Below, in pieces: positions 1 through 11,410 of a stretch of DNA of 64,000 nt. Numbering within the stretch: position 1 is the first letter of the stretch; each line of letters opens with the position of its first letter. Both the position numbers and the translations under genes were made by a program. The notes below the pieces were generated by a model. It had not been told where the DNA came from. It saw only the letters and a program-made list of their open reading frames with translations, and did no database searches. Source of the stretch: Spisula solida (Eukaryota > Mollusca > Bivalvia > Venerida > Mactridae); contig OX365949.1 of assembly GCA_947247005.1 (NCBI GenBank), positions 1,498,001 through 1,562,000 of the forward strand, in the 5' to 3' direction.

Positions 1-59
1 ATGTATGCGTGAAATTATATGAGAAATAAATATATTTAAACTAAAGCTTGTACTCCAGT

Positions 60-240
60 CTCCTTAAGCACTGGGCAGTTTTCAAAGAAACATTGCAAGA
101 AGAGTTGGTACTAAGCCTTGTTGTGCACATTGTCAGGAATTATAGGTCGGATGAATATTGCCAGAGTTATGGCCCTTTGTGGGAGACTTACATTTTTTGT
201 GTCCAAAACCCTTCTAGTTTCTTGTTGTTACTGATACCAT
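60..240 (+). repeat. Interspersed repeat, related to 6540..6720
   Basis: This stretch aligns by eye with the reverse complement of 6540..6720, sharing phrases such as AAGCCTTG and CATTGTCAGGA in the same order. The overlapping open frames of the two copies are therefore similar for that reason only. I see no splice sites or protein family, so I treat it as a repeat and not a gene. Confidence 0.5.
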
Positions 241-1094
241 ATCATTGTTATAGAGTTGTTTATACCACTGTGATCTTCTTCCTAGTGTTGTTACCGTTTT
301 ATCCTATTGTTGTTTTCTGTTGTTTAGTTTTTGCTCCCACACCCAATGGTCATAGAGATTTTTCCTTCCATCAGTTGGAAATATTTTTTTAAACATTAAC
401 TACAATACATGTATATGGCAATGCAGTCCAATTCTTTCAATTAGACTGATAAATGAGCAAAGTTATTGCCCTTTAATTAGTAACAAAATAATGTTTTAAA
501 CTTGTTGTGTAATAATCAAATGTGTGGTTGTGTATACAAGGTTTGTGGATGAACAGTAACAGAAGTCATTAATCCTGAATTATGATCATTTGACTATTTT
601 CTAACTTAAATTGATTTAAAGTGTAAACTTAACAATAGACAATTGGTCCCATCAGTGGTCTCTTCAAGTTTAATTAAGTGTATTAATACTCGTATGAATG
701 TCATGGAGTCATCATGGCCCTCTTGTTTTACATTTCCATTGATCATGGTTTATGTTATAGTTGGAACAAATTAAGTAAATTTAAATGATTAAAAAGGGCG
801 GAGCGAAGCTCATAATGTAGGTTATATTCTAAGTTAATAATTATGTACAAAATTATTTTCTATAGTGTCCAGTAAATACAACTGGACATTATACTGATTT
901 ATTTCAGTGGATTGTGAAATAAGTTCTTACAACTTCTACAAGACACTCTCAGCATGTCATCCCTGTTGGTATCAGTGTGTTAAATGATTCCTATATATGA
1001 GGGTATGAGAGAATCATTGATCATATTAGTATGTGCAATGCTACTGCTTCATTAGCATCAAAATCAACAAATACTGTGTAATTCATACTTCTGT
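241..1094. other. No gene seen
   Basis: AT-rich sequence with no coding exon, RNA gene or strong repeat structure that I can support. Confidence 0.5.
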
Positions 1095-1333
1095 GTATAC
1101 ACGGTAGTAATCTGATCCGCACGCTTCTCAGTTCCGTTGGGACATTTGTACAGTTTTCATTTTGCTTTGACAGAACTGAAAACTAGCATAACACTCAAGG
1201 GGGAACTGATATGTCATGCATACCAAGTTCTGTCCGAGTGTTATGCTGGTTTTCAATTCAGTCGTAGCAATTTAAAACTACAAACTTCCAATGAACTGTG
1301 AAGCTGTGCATAGGGATTACCACCGTAATATAC
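1095..1333. mobile_element. Foldback (MITE-like) element, about 240 bp
   Basis: The two halves are imperfect reverse complements over about 110 bp each. The outer ends read GTATACACGGTAGTAATC on the left and, reverse-complemented, GTATATTACGGTGGTAATC on the right. The innermost pairing is about 20 bp around TAGCATAACACTC, with a loop near 1199..1238. It has no coding capacity. Confidence 0.6.
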
Positions 1334-2325
1334 TGTTTATTGATTCTGGAATATAAACCCGTCCAGAAAAGTTGCCTTGGATTTTATCTTGCCCAAACAT
1401 GTTATGATATTTCAAGTATACTTAATGCTCATTGTAACATTGTTATATACCAAAAGTTCAAAGTCAAATGACATGCAATTATTTACTATGTGTATTTACT
1501 TTTATTTTGTTACTTATTCTCTTTTCGCCACTGTTTATAAGAATATTATAATTATACATAATTATTAATATAGTCAATTATAGTGAAATATACATGTATG
1601 TACTGGATACTATTGTATCGGTTTGACAGTTATTGCAAAATAAAAACTCCTGTAAATTTGATCTTTCGTCATACTTTATACGTCCGTCTTCAGAACAACA
1701 GTGGCCTTATTCACTAACACTAAGTTTGTTTGTTTATTCAAAAATATGTTTTCTCCTCACAAGTTTTCCTTGATTACATCCTTACCAGTACTAACTAATC
1801 CTTCCGCTAGGAACCAGCAACTTATTCACATGTCACGATGCAAGGTGACTGATTAGGTGAGTAGTTACAGGAATACCTGAAGTAACACCAGATAAGCTAT
1901 TCATCATTAAATATCAGTATATTTTACTATTGACAACATTCTGGCATTGGGGATGCTATTCTTCCATGAACGACGCAGAGGATGGAGCTACAGCTCGGCT
2001 TGGGACACTGTGTTTGAAGACAGCCAGTCTTAGACCTAAACTGGAAGATTGTGTCTACTAGTCATTTACAAACCATGATAAATGATTTATGTATTCAAAA
2101 AGAAAGTTGATTATTCTCTCACCTAGTGTTTTATTGTGACAGCTATACAAATATGCATATATATATATAGAGAACACCAAAACATCATCACATAATCTCC
2201 ATACAATAAATGTATCCAGTAAAATGAGTAGAACTTAAAAAATAATAACGCTACAATAATTATTAATAAAGATCAATTTGTATGACAGAAAAATGTACAA
2301 AGTATGAATGTATACAAAACATATA
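1334..2325. other. No gene seen
   Basis: AT-rich intergenic sequence. A short TA microsatellite lies near 2156..2170. Nothing else can be supported. Confidence 0.5.
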
Positions 2326-3331
2326 CGTGGGTTGATCGGGAAGTTCGTATAATTATGTTGTGAATCGTGTGTTATTGCTCATAAGGAATAATAAATAATA
2401 CCATCAAAATCGTCTATTCATTATCATACAATCTTATAAAAATACATCAAACAGTTACATAGTTACGTCGATTCCAAAACAGTCACTATGCATACATGCC
2501 CCACACCAGAAAAATCAATGACGTCACCTAACGTCAGACGCAATTTATGTCTTAATGTATGGAGCACTTCCCCCATGTAATCACTACAGTAGACTACGAA
2601 TTTCTGATTTTCGACATACCTAGCTCTTTCGTACAGATCCCATGCATAGTTAAAGGATAAATATAGAGCTCGCTGACAATCTAACTAAAGATTATACGTC
2701 CGTGATTTTCGGATGATTCCTCTCACTTTTCACATACTTACAGAATCACTGTCGACGGCCACCTTTCTCGTTTGTTGTCTTCAATTGATATTCTATGCAC
2801 CTTGAATCATCTGAGCAATTTGTAGGTAAATGCCGGACTATATGCTTATAAATTCTCGCTCATTTTCATTATTTTATTGGTTTCAATGAGTGTTTATCAT
2901 ATTCCCACACACTGTTCTGATAACGCGCCTCAATTCAAAGTCACCCGTTGACGTCATGACGCCGTTTTCGTTTCATTGACTGTTCAGATAAACACAGTGT
3001 TAATTTGATAGCGGATGTAGTAAACATTATATTTTACGGAAATGACCCCATAATATATTTGCGTGAATTTTAGCCATATAGAAGACTTCAAAAATGGCAT
3101 TGTTTCAGGACAATGAATGATGAAAAATATAGCAATTATGGTGTGCGGCAACCAGGTGTTGCAGCGTTGCCAAGGATACCGTTAATTGTCGCATAAGTTT
3201 GCTTATTTTTAATTCCGTTCTATAATTCAACTGCAATTAAGTCGATCGTCTTGATAGTGAAGTTTCACCAATATTCAACAAACAATAAAAAAAATATAAG
3301 CAAATTATACGAACTTCGCGATCACCCCTCG
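2326..3331. mobile_element. Mariner-like element with TIRs, non-autonomous, 1006 bp
   Basis: The left end CGTGGGTTGATCGGGAAGTT and the reverse-complemented right end CGAGGGGTGATCGCGAAGTT match over about 29 bp with three differences, and both continue into CGTATAATT. Each end is bordered by TA (2324..2325 and 3332..3333), the target duplication of Tc1/mariner elements. The terminal phrase GGGTGATC..GAAGTTCGTA resembles mariner-type termini. No transposase frame is visible inside, so the copy is non-autonomous. The superfamily assignment is inference from the termini. Confidence 0.6.
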
Positions 3332-4149
3332 TACATATACAAAGTAAATACCATTATATGCATTCAACAAATGGAACATGTACATACTAGTTAGTTCAGT
3401 TAGTTCTGCTAATAAAACAAGTCAAAAAGAGAATCTATAGCGGAGCTTTTTGTACTAAATTTAATACTTCAAAGCAGCTGAAATATGGTTTAATTATTTT
3501 TAAAAAAATACAAGTTTAAGTGTTTTATTAGAGGAAATGCAATTAAGAGAAACTGTTTCTTTCTAATGAACTGCATACAGTAAATATAAAATCAATGTAT
3601 CAAACCAAATCTAATGTTATCACAGAATACATACAAATTATCATATCAAATATTTTAAACAACTACATTTATACCGGTATATGACATGTAGTACATTGAG
3701 ATTGTCAAAGTTTTTCCTGTACAAAAAGTAAAGTGCAAGTTATATTCTATTTTCAGACAAGTGCCCGCTCAACAGACTGTGCATTTGCTGTTACACTCAG
3801 TGACAACAGCAGTTTGGCTTTTTATTGTTTACTATTTCAGATACCTATTCATACATCTCAGTAAAGTTGAGCATTTTGGGTTATTCTTGCTCAAAGTGGC
3901 TCACTACATCTAGACCACTGCTCCCCAATATAACACCATAGAACACAAAATACCCCAGGACCAGCTTTGACCAAAAGGACATGCATGTAATTTGTTCTGA
4001 TGTTATTCCGGTTTGAAATGCTGTATAATATAATAGTGGACAGGGAGAGTGACCAAGTGTGGTTCTGGGTAAGTTGGAATAATAGATTTCATGAAATCTT
4101 GGACACATCTATTATCTGTGATGAAATTTTAATTGAAATGTAGTCTATT
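3332..4149. other. Downstream flank and 3' UTR of the zinc-finger gene
   Basis: No coding exon is seen. On the minus strand this lies 3' of the zinc-finger stop codon and includes a candidate polyadenylation hexamer. The small open frame at 3881..4108 has no recognisable protein features. Confidence 0.45.
3821..3826 (-). terminator. Candidate polyadenylation signal AATAAA
   Basis: TTTATT on the plus strand reads AATAAA on the minus strand, about 450 nt downstream of the zinc-finger stop codon. A second AATAAA lies at 3523..3528. The hexamer is common in AT-rich DNA, so position is the only support. Confidence 0.35.
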
Positions 4150-4228
4150 GTGTTCACAAGCATCAATGAAGGGACGACGGACAAAGAGCAATCACACCTT
4201 GTCACACTACATGACAAGTGAGCTGAAA
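4150..4228 (+). repeat. Terminal fragment of the GACC-type repeat inside the 3' UTR
   Basis: The phrase GGACGACGGACAAAGAGCAATCAC followed by a short palindrome (TTGTCAC..ATGACAAGTGAGC) is the same 3' terminus that ends the larger repeats at 26729..26840 and 40300..40336. It begins about 50 bp past the zinc-finger stop codon, so it should be transcribed in antisense as 3' UTR. Confidence 0.6.
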
Positions 4229-4278
4229 ACAGTTGACGACACTTCCAGTAGCAAACACCTCCAGTAACAACCTACACA

Positions 4279-6527
4279 TTACGATTGTTCTATCTCAACT
4301 TCTGACTGTACAGAATTCACTTCATGATAGCTTACATCAACCGAATCAGCGATACAAATAGTGTGTGCCCCAAACTGTTGTCCTACTCCATCATGTAGTA
4401 GAGTCTGGTACACAACATTGCTACCTATATCAGACATTTCATAGTTTATACTAGTACCGTCGTCATTAGCGATCACCAATTGTCCACTCTGTAACGCACT
4501 CTCTAGATCAAAGTGTTCCGCCGACATCACACCAGGCATAGTCTCTTCGTTGATAATCAAGTTAACCTCATGAGAAACTTCCAGATTGTTGCCATCTTTA
4601 CTATCACTCTGTAGATCTGATTCATTGTTTCCATCCATGCTCCAGTTATATGAATGCATACCAGGCTTGGTCTTGTGGACAATGTTGTGAATGATTTTCT
4701 CATGTCTTTGAAGGTGATGCTTTTGATTGAATACATAGCCACATGTTCGACATTTAAATTTTCTTTTAGTAGTATGTGAACGGATATGGGCATTACACAT
4801 GACCTCAGTCAGGAAGCGCCAGGAACACCCAGGATGTGTACAGGAAAATGGCCTTGATAAGTCATGAACTTTCTTATGTTTCGTTAAAGTCGATTTATCT
4901 TTGTAAGCTCGGCCACATATATCACATAGATAGCTGGTCGTGTTATGTATCTGTCTATGTTTGTGAATTGCAATATTAACAGTTGATTCGAAATCACATT
5001 GGTTGCACTTGTATGCCTCTCTCTTCTCGTGCGTTTTTAGATGTGCCTGAAAGTTTGCCTTACTTTTAAGCAGTTTAGAGCAGATCGAACACAATATTTC
5101 ATTCCCTGTTTCATGTACACGTTTATGGAAACGAAGGTTTCGCAGTTTATTGAACACTTTACCACAATCATCACATGCAAACTCACCCGGTAGATCTTGT
5201 GTTTCCACACCTCGGATCCTTTTACCAGGCTTACGTACAGTTTCAAGCTCAATATATTCAGTCATTTTTATCAAATTTCCATCATCATCATTTAGCTCAG
5301 TAGGGAGTTTCAGAGCTTCTCCAGAAGCAAGATCATCCTCATGGAACTCTCGCATATGGCGACATATGTCACTTCTCCATTTCTTGATCTTCTTACACAA
5401 TAGACACTGAAACAAGTCCCTACCAGAGCTTATTGCTGTCGACGATCCGGTTTGGGACGTTATTTTCAAAAAATAGAAATCCGACATATAAAGTTCCTGA
5501 GGAATTCTACCGTCAATTGGAATAAACTTTTTTCGCCTATGCACTTGCCGAGAACTGTATGTCTTTTTCTTGTTATCTAAATTGGATGCAGTGTCTAACA
5601 TTTCTTGGTCCTCTTTGTGGATATTATTACTTGTCACATGTTCATTAACTAAAGAATCAGTAACAAAACTATGTACAAGTTCATGTTCTTTCACAGGAAC
5701 ATCTGTTTGAGGTATACTGGTAGGAATATTTGTTATATCTTCTGGTTGATTGTCCATATAATGATCATCATTTTCTGACGGACTAGCAACTTTTTCATCT
5801 GCATTTTTTAAACTATTCCTTTGATCTTGTACACAATCAGAAATATAACCAACCGTATCTACATCAGTGCTAACAGGGTCTGGGGTAAAGTCCATAGTCG
5901 TAGTAGTATCCTCGCACCATTGTAGTTTATGTGCACTGAAGATGGAACCTTGTTCACTCGCAGCACAATTATCAAAATCATTATTCCTACCAATTTCAGA
6001 TCCAGCATTGACAGTATTCAGTATATATTGCTTTTCTGGAATTTTCCCAACAGAATAAATCTGAGAGGTGGCAGAACTCACAGTGTTTATACTAGTCATG
6101 TGTTCATTGGATAAAGAACTTAAAACTCCACCACTGTCTGTTTGATTTTCGTAAATGTTTTGCTCTGATTTATCATGGTAAGGCATAGCTGCAACAATAT
6201 CTGATGTATGTTCCTGAAGGTTATCAAGAGGCCTTATAATCAACATATCACCTTTTGGCAAAACATCAAACTTTGTAACTCTGAAATTATTCAAAACATC
6301 ACCAGTAACACCAGATTCTCTTGAATTGTCTTTCAAACAAGGTTGTGATATTTCAACAACATGTTTTTTGGTCCGCAGTTTACATGTCGTGGTTTTAGTA
6401 GTAAGATCCTTTGCTTTTTGTACAATATTAATCTGATGTTTACGACGGTAGTGGTCTATCAGTGGACCCTGTCGGGAGAATGGAAGCTGGCATATTTCAC
6501 ATACAGTCTTGGTCTCCCTGCCAACAT
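4279..6527 (-). CDS. C2H2 zinc-finger protein, last coding exon (748 residues)
   Basis: A probable nuclear DNA-binding factor; no orthologue is recognised. The exon opens after a TTATTTCAG acceptor and reads without stops to a TAA at 4279..4281. Its first codon is shared with the exon at 11330..11410. Near the start is a C2H2 finger (CEIC..H..H). A long acidic, Ser/Thr/Asn-rich stretch without fingers follows, then a basic patch (KKK..HRRKK) near exon residues 319-333. Seven C2H2 fingers then lie between about residues 371 and 613 (genomic 4687..5412). The first is separate (CLLC..H..H) and six more are closely spaced; one has a C-x4-C spacing (CTHPGC). The last 135 or so residues are acidic with no motif. 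Linkers between fingers are mostly not the TGEKP type. The coding frame continues upstream of the internal TTG at 6336, so that is not the start. The true start lies in an exon I did not find. Confidence 0.9.
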
Positions 6528-6539
6528 CTGAAATAAGTA

Positions 6540-6720
6540 TACAAAATTATAGAAGTGTTTTGGCACACAAGCGTATGTCTCTCACAAGGGATTATAACTT
6601 CATCAAAAATCATCATACATTTAAAGCTCCTGACAATATGTACAAGGCTTGGTACAAAGCCTTCATGAAAAAATTCACTGAAATCAGGCCAGAGGTTAAG
6701 GGAAACAACCACAGACAAAC
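6540..6720 (-). repeat. Interspersed repeat, inverted relative of 60..240
   Basis: The reverse complement shares ordered blocks with 60..240. It sits just upstream of the zinc-finger terminal exon, within the intron. Open frames here (6497..6781 on both strands) lack protein features. Confidence 0.5.
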
Positions 6721-6959
6721 TTTAGGACATCAACCCAGACAGACATCCACCACAAAATCAGATGTGGGAGACATAATATGAACTAAGGCATTGCCTAAAG
6801 GGGATTCAATCATCCATTGATAAGAGATGAAAATAACTCATTACAGTTATTAGTGAGGGGCATCTTCACAGTATGGTTGTTCATACATTTTATATTTATT
6901 TTACATTTCACGAAATTCAGATAGAATTTTAATAACTCATGGAAAATTGACTACTACAA

Positions 6960-7560
6960 CAAGAGGACCATTGGCTCTAAAGCGCTCACCATATGACCAG
7001 CAGTTTAGGCAGAATCAGTGACCTGGCAACCTAGTTTTTGACCCCAGATGACCCAGTTACGAACTAGACCTAAATTTCATAAAGCTACACAAGTGTCATT
7101 AATATAACATCAAAAATGTGACCTCTAGAGCGTAAACAAGGTTTAAAATTGATGTGACCTAGTTTTTGACCCAAGATGACCCAGTTACGCACTTGACTTA
7201 GATTTCATAGCGACAAACATTGTGTCCAAGTTTCATATAGATTAGGTAAAAAATGTGACCTCTAGAGTGCTAACAAGGTTTTTTCTTTGATGTGACCTTG
7301 TGATCTAGTTTTTGACGCCAGGAGACCCAGTTACCCAGGTACCTAGATTTCATAAAGCTACACATTGTGGCCAAGTGTCATTAATATAACATAAAAAATG
7401 TGACCGCTAGAGCGTAAACAAGGTTTTAATTTGATGTGACCTAGTTTTTGACCCCAGATGACCCAGTTACGCACTTTACCTAGATTGCAAAGCGACAAAC
7501 ATTGTGACCAAGTTTCATATAGATTAGGTAAAACATGTTCACGAGTGCTCAGGTGAGCTA
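6960..7560 (+). repeat. GACC-type bivalve repeat, several internal units
   Basis: Repeated phrases GTGACCTAGTTTTTGACC, GATGACCCAGTTACG and CAAGTTTCATATAGATTAGG recur three to four times with a period of about 180 to 200 bp. The block ends near CTCAGGTGAGCT at 7548..7560. It is collapsed to one unit in copy 2 (32690..32880). Confidence 0.7.
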
Positions 7561-9065
7561 AAAACTTGACGGACATCATCACAGTATGAGCGTTCCTATT
7601 CATTTTAAGTTTCATAAAATCCTACGTAATGAATGTGAATGGACGGGCAGAGTGAATTCTTCATTAAATCAAGCGCAATAACTCTAAAGAAAATTGTCCA
7701 ATAACAAAACTTGACTGGCATCATCTTAGTGTGAGCATTCATATTCGTTTTAAGTTTCATGTAATTTTACTGGCTAGTTACTAAGAAATGACTAAGAAAG
7801 GACGGGCGGAGGTAATTCTTCAATAAATCAAGGGCAACAACTCAAGAAAATTGACACACAGAATGTGTGTTCATATGCATTTTAAATTACATGAAATTCT
7901 ACCAGCTAATTACAAAGAACTGAATGCAAATGGACTGGCGGATGAAATTTTTCAACAAATCAAGGGCAATAACTCTAAGGAAAATTTACCAAAAATGAAA
8001 CTTGACAGTCATCATCACAGTAATGGGGTACTCATATTCATTTTATGTTTCATGAAATTCTACAAGCTAGTTACAAAGAAAGGAATGCGAATATACGGTC
8101 AGAGTGAATTATACTGTAAATCAAGGGTAATAACTCTTAAGGAAAATTGACCAACTTAAACAAACTTGACGGGCATCATGACTTTTTTATTTTAAGTTGC
8201 TTAAAAATGTACCAGTTAGTAGAAAAATGGCTGCAGACGGAAGGACAGACAGAAATATTTAATAAATCAAGGTAAATGACTGTCAAAGGAAAAACACCTG
8301 ACAGGCATCATCAAAGTACTGTATAGTTGTTCATATTTATTTTGATTAAGTTCCATGAAATTCTACATGCAAGTTACAGAGAAATGGCTGTTGATGGCGA
8401 TGCGTCTTTGTAAGCCGTATGGCCAGTCCACACGCACATTAACCCAAGTGTCGGAGTAAAAGTTAAGCATTACATAAGTTCAGTGAGTCACAATGTAACT
8501 TTATAGACTTCACATAATCTTCCTTTTGGCAAAAATAATCACAATTATTGTACCTAGTTGCTCTATTGGCTTAATGCAGCCACCCCCCTGTCAAAAAATA
8601 TTAGATTCAGAATTTTTCGCACATTGCTGTTAAATTAATTCTGTTATACCGAGAACGGGTTTTATCCTATAATGTTGTTATGGTCAGTGACAAACCGTAT
8701 CTGCAGTTATAACTTAACTACCTTTTAGGAGACCCCTAAGGAATCAAAATGATAATCAGCCAGAATATGGTTTTAAGAACAGTGTGTTTTAGCGCTTTCT
8801 TGAATGACGACTAGAGCTGTCATTGATACTACCAAAGGCATATCAATGATTCCAATATATAGGAAGACAAGCATTGGCTATACATCGTTATACAGTTACA
8901 CATATAGACGAACAAGAAACAGGCCTTTCAGTCAATGATCCCTTTTTAACCATTCTACACTGTACATGTTGGGTATATACATGTATTCAGCTTTGAGATA
9001 GCACCTTTGGTTAGAGTTTGGACTTTACCCATTTTTACAATTTGTGAACTTACATTTTAACAGAG

Positions 9066-9332
9066 CAGAGCTACAGATAAGGTTTTGGTCCATTGGGTAT
9101 TTTACCCCCTACTTTCAATTTTGATTGGGTTTTGACAAGATTTAATTGGGTATTTAATAAAACTCATAGGGTAAATGATCTTTTATATACTAATTTTCAC
9201 TAAAAAATCATTTTCTATTTGAGTATTTCAGATTGTCTTTGCTTTTTCTTACTCCCTCCTCTCAAAATCTATTGGGTTTTTATGAAAATTAATTGGGTAA
9301 TTACCCCAATACACAGCTTATCTGTAGCTCTG
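9066..9332. mobile_element. Miniature TIR element, 267 bp, perfect 16-bp ends
   Basis: The ends are perfect inverted repeats CAGAGCTACAGATAAG. The element is flanked by CAGAG on both sides (9061..9065 and 9333..9337). Copy 2 of the host block has the uninterrupted site with a single CAGAG, so the borders are seen directly. CAGRG termini with a 5-bp duplication suggest a hAT-related non-autonomous element; that assignment is inference. Confidence 0.8.
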
Positions 9333-9403
9333 CAGAGGGACTGTTTTGTGCAGGAAAAGGAGGATTTTCAGTGGTTCCATTCATTTACCCAGGTATCGGT
9401 TCT

Positions 9404-9945
9404 CGATATCGACATTACTCAGTAAAACCCAATTTTCCGGAACCGGAATTTCACGGTCAGGGGGTTAGCGAGCAATAAGCGGTATAGCGGGAGTGTATAC
9501 TTTTTTCTTTTTTCAACGTTTAAACATGAAAAACATATTAAACAATTATTGCACATTATCATTAAACATCTTCATTTTTAAAATTTAGCAAGAATTATCT
9601 GAAAAAATGTTCAATATTTGAAATATTGCATTTTATTCTACACTGTCGCTTTCGAAGCTCGATACCGATGGTGAGTAAATATACGCATTTTTCAAGTTAA
9701 ACATATTATTGAGGCAAAAATATTGTCAGCGAGGTCGTAAAATAATGTTGTCAATGTGTTCAAGTAAGACTTTATTCAAATTCTTATCTTTTGGCTAAAA
9801 TAATCGCGATTTTGGTACCTTGCTAGTTGCTCTATACGCTATATCAGTTTCCCCCCGACGTACATTCGGAATATCTGGCGCTTTGTCGCTCAATTAATTC
9901 CGTAATCCCAGACAACGGGTTTTAACCAGTAATGTCGATATGGTG
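9404..9945 (+). mobile_element. TIR module, copy A, about 540 bp
   Basis: The left end CGATATCGACATTAC and the reverse-complemented right end CCATATCGACATTAC face each other, both followed by variants of GTTAAAACCC. The same module occurs at 34530..35085 in the same orientation and at 14637..15181 in reverse. The reverse copy lies outside the 4-kb block, so the module moves on its own. No coding frame is convincing. Confidence 0.65.
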
Positions 9946-10850
9946 AATATTCTAAAATGTGAATCGATAATCAATTGGTTAAAAATATTGTTGATACCGC
10001 TTAGGTCAATGACAGATCTTATGATAGCATCACACCGGTGGTCACACGGCAGCTACATACTGTCATGGACAGTCACAGCAGAGCGACAGATGAACACCAA
10101 TCAACACGACAGAAACTTTGTTAAACGCGGGTCAACCAACACAGACCTTAACTGGATATGAGGGTTCTTTGAAGGGTCTTGGGACAACTTCACTTCTTCG
10201 GTCTTGTTATGTTCATACTATCCACAGACAAAAAGCACCGAGGAATTCATGTTCTTTGTTATATCTGTATTGACAAACCAGCAGTAGACAGTTGTCCTAC
10301 ATTATAAGATCAATTAACATGGTCATCTAACACAGAATGATTGTTGATAATTAATTCACAATAAATTGTTTGTTGTTGACAATTTGGGTACGAACAAATT
10401 TGGATACGCTTCGTTTATCAAACTTTGTGATGCAAATTAGCATCGAAAGTTGATTTCTTTGTTTACCTACGCTAATTATGTGTATAAAAGACAGTTTTCC
10501 TTGTTTGAAACAAGTACTTTAATCGTATAAGCAGTTATTTTAACGATTGTAGGCTGTACTTACTTGACCGAAGCGAGGATGGCAGTCTCCCGTTTGCGAG
10601 GGACAGTCTAAAATCCTAACCGACCGCCTTTATCTCGCGCGCTAGCATTCTTACCTCCCCTATCGCGTTTAATGTTTTGTAAGCTAGGGCCTTCGGTTAT
10701 CTCAAGGAACATTTTTAAACATCATTAAAAAATACAAGATAATTTATTAACAACAATAATATTTTTTAAATGAGTTTGCCAATTCCATTCACGTCTTCAG
10801 AGTACCCCAAAAAAACACTTCCTGTACACACAAATCTCAATCGAACAGGG

Positions 10851-11329
10851 GTGACCAAATTTTGGATGGGCTAAAAACTCGCAACACGTACAATGCCGTC
10901 TGGCGATTCTAGAATCCCTATTAGTTAGGTATTATACTCATGGTAATGCGGGAGGCATATAGTGATTGTCCTGTCAGTCTGTTTGTCCCATTGAAAAAGT
11001 CAACCAAAACTTTCACGTTCTTGATACTCAAATATTTCAAAGTCCATCAAGGCAATGCTTTCAAACTTGGCCTACAGTTATTACTTGTTAACATCATAAG
11101 CACGTAACATTGACAACGCCATGTAGTATTATTCAACATTCTAACAGAATTATGACCCTGGTTGATTTAGCTAGTTAATATGGACAAGGCTTTCACCGGG
11201 GCATTAGGGTTTATTGAAAGCAGTCTTGTTCTAATGTGAGAAGAATCTGTTCTCTTCTTTACCCTAGTTTTAAAAACTAGACCCTCATTCTCTTTTGTAA
11301 GATACCTAGAAGAATGACAGAAAACTTAC
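10851..11329. repeat. Repeat fragment shared with 44281..44400
   Basis: Bases 10843..10925 (CGAACAGGGGTGACCAAATT onward, including AACACGTACAATGCCGTCT) match 44281..44340, but this copy lacks the hairpin found there. The remainder to 11329 shows no gene. Confidence 0.6.
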
Positions 11330-11410
11330 GAATTATTTTGTGCTTCAAAAACTCAAACACTGAAGTGAAGCTTTCTCCACATAATCCACATACATGCTTA
11401 TCTGCAGTTT
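11330..11410 (-). CDS. C2H2 zinc-finger protein, upstream coding exon
   Basis: Eighty-one bases bordered by a TTATTTTCAG acceptor and a GTAAGT donor. The translation contains CGLC, then twelve residues, then H-K-I-I, which is a C2H2 finger lacking its last histidine. The exon ends with a single C. The first two bases of the exon at 4279..6527 are AT, so splicing creates CAT (His) and completes the finger as H-x3-H. This phase match and the completed motif are strong evidence that the exons join. The incoming phase (two bases finish a codon) shows that at least one more coding exon lies upstream on the minus strand. Confidence 0.85.

Larger units (their letters stand above)
6773..10850 (+). 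mobile_element. 4-kb repeat block, copy 1
   Basis: From ATAATATGAACTAAGGC to AATCGAACAGGG this block matches 32497..36046 in the same orientation and order, with near-identity over long stretches. It is a mosaic. GACC-type phrases occupy 6960..7560. Five or six diverged units of about 150 bp (each with CTTGACNGGCATCATC and AATCAAGGGNAATAACTC) occupy 7560..8420. A fragment of an inverted-repeat module is at 8536..8690 and a full module at 9404..9945. Compared with copy 2 it has extra GACC-type units (about 7030..7480) and a 267-bp miniature element at 9066..9332. It lies in the intron of the zinc-finger gene. Short open frames here are repeat by-products. No transposase is recognised, so how it spread is unknown. 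Confidence 0.8.

Noticed and set aside
48..392. 114-codon open frame near the left edge
   Set aside because: It begins at TTG, lacks a domain, and overlaps a repeat also found in reverse at 6540..6720. The protein-level likeness between the two is explained by the repeat.
7358..8150. Open frames of 85 and 99 codons
   Set aside because: They lie in repeated units of the 4-kb block and have no codon or family signal.
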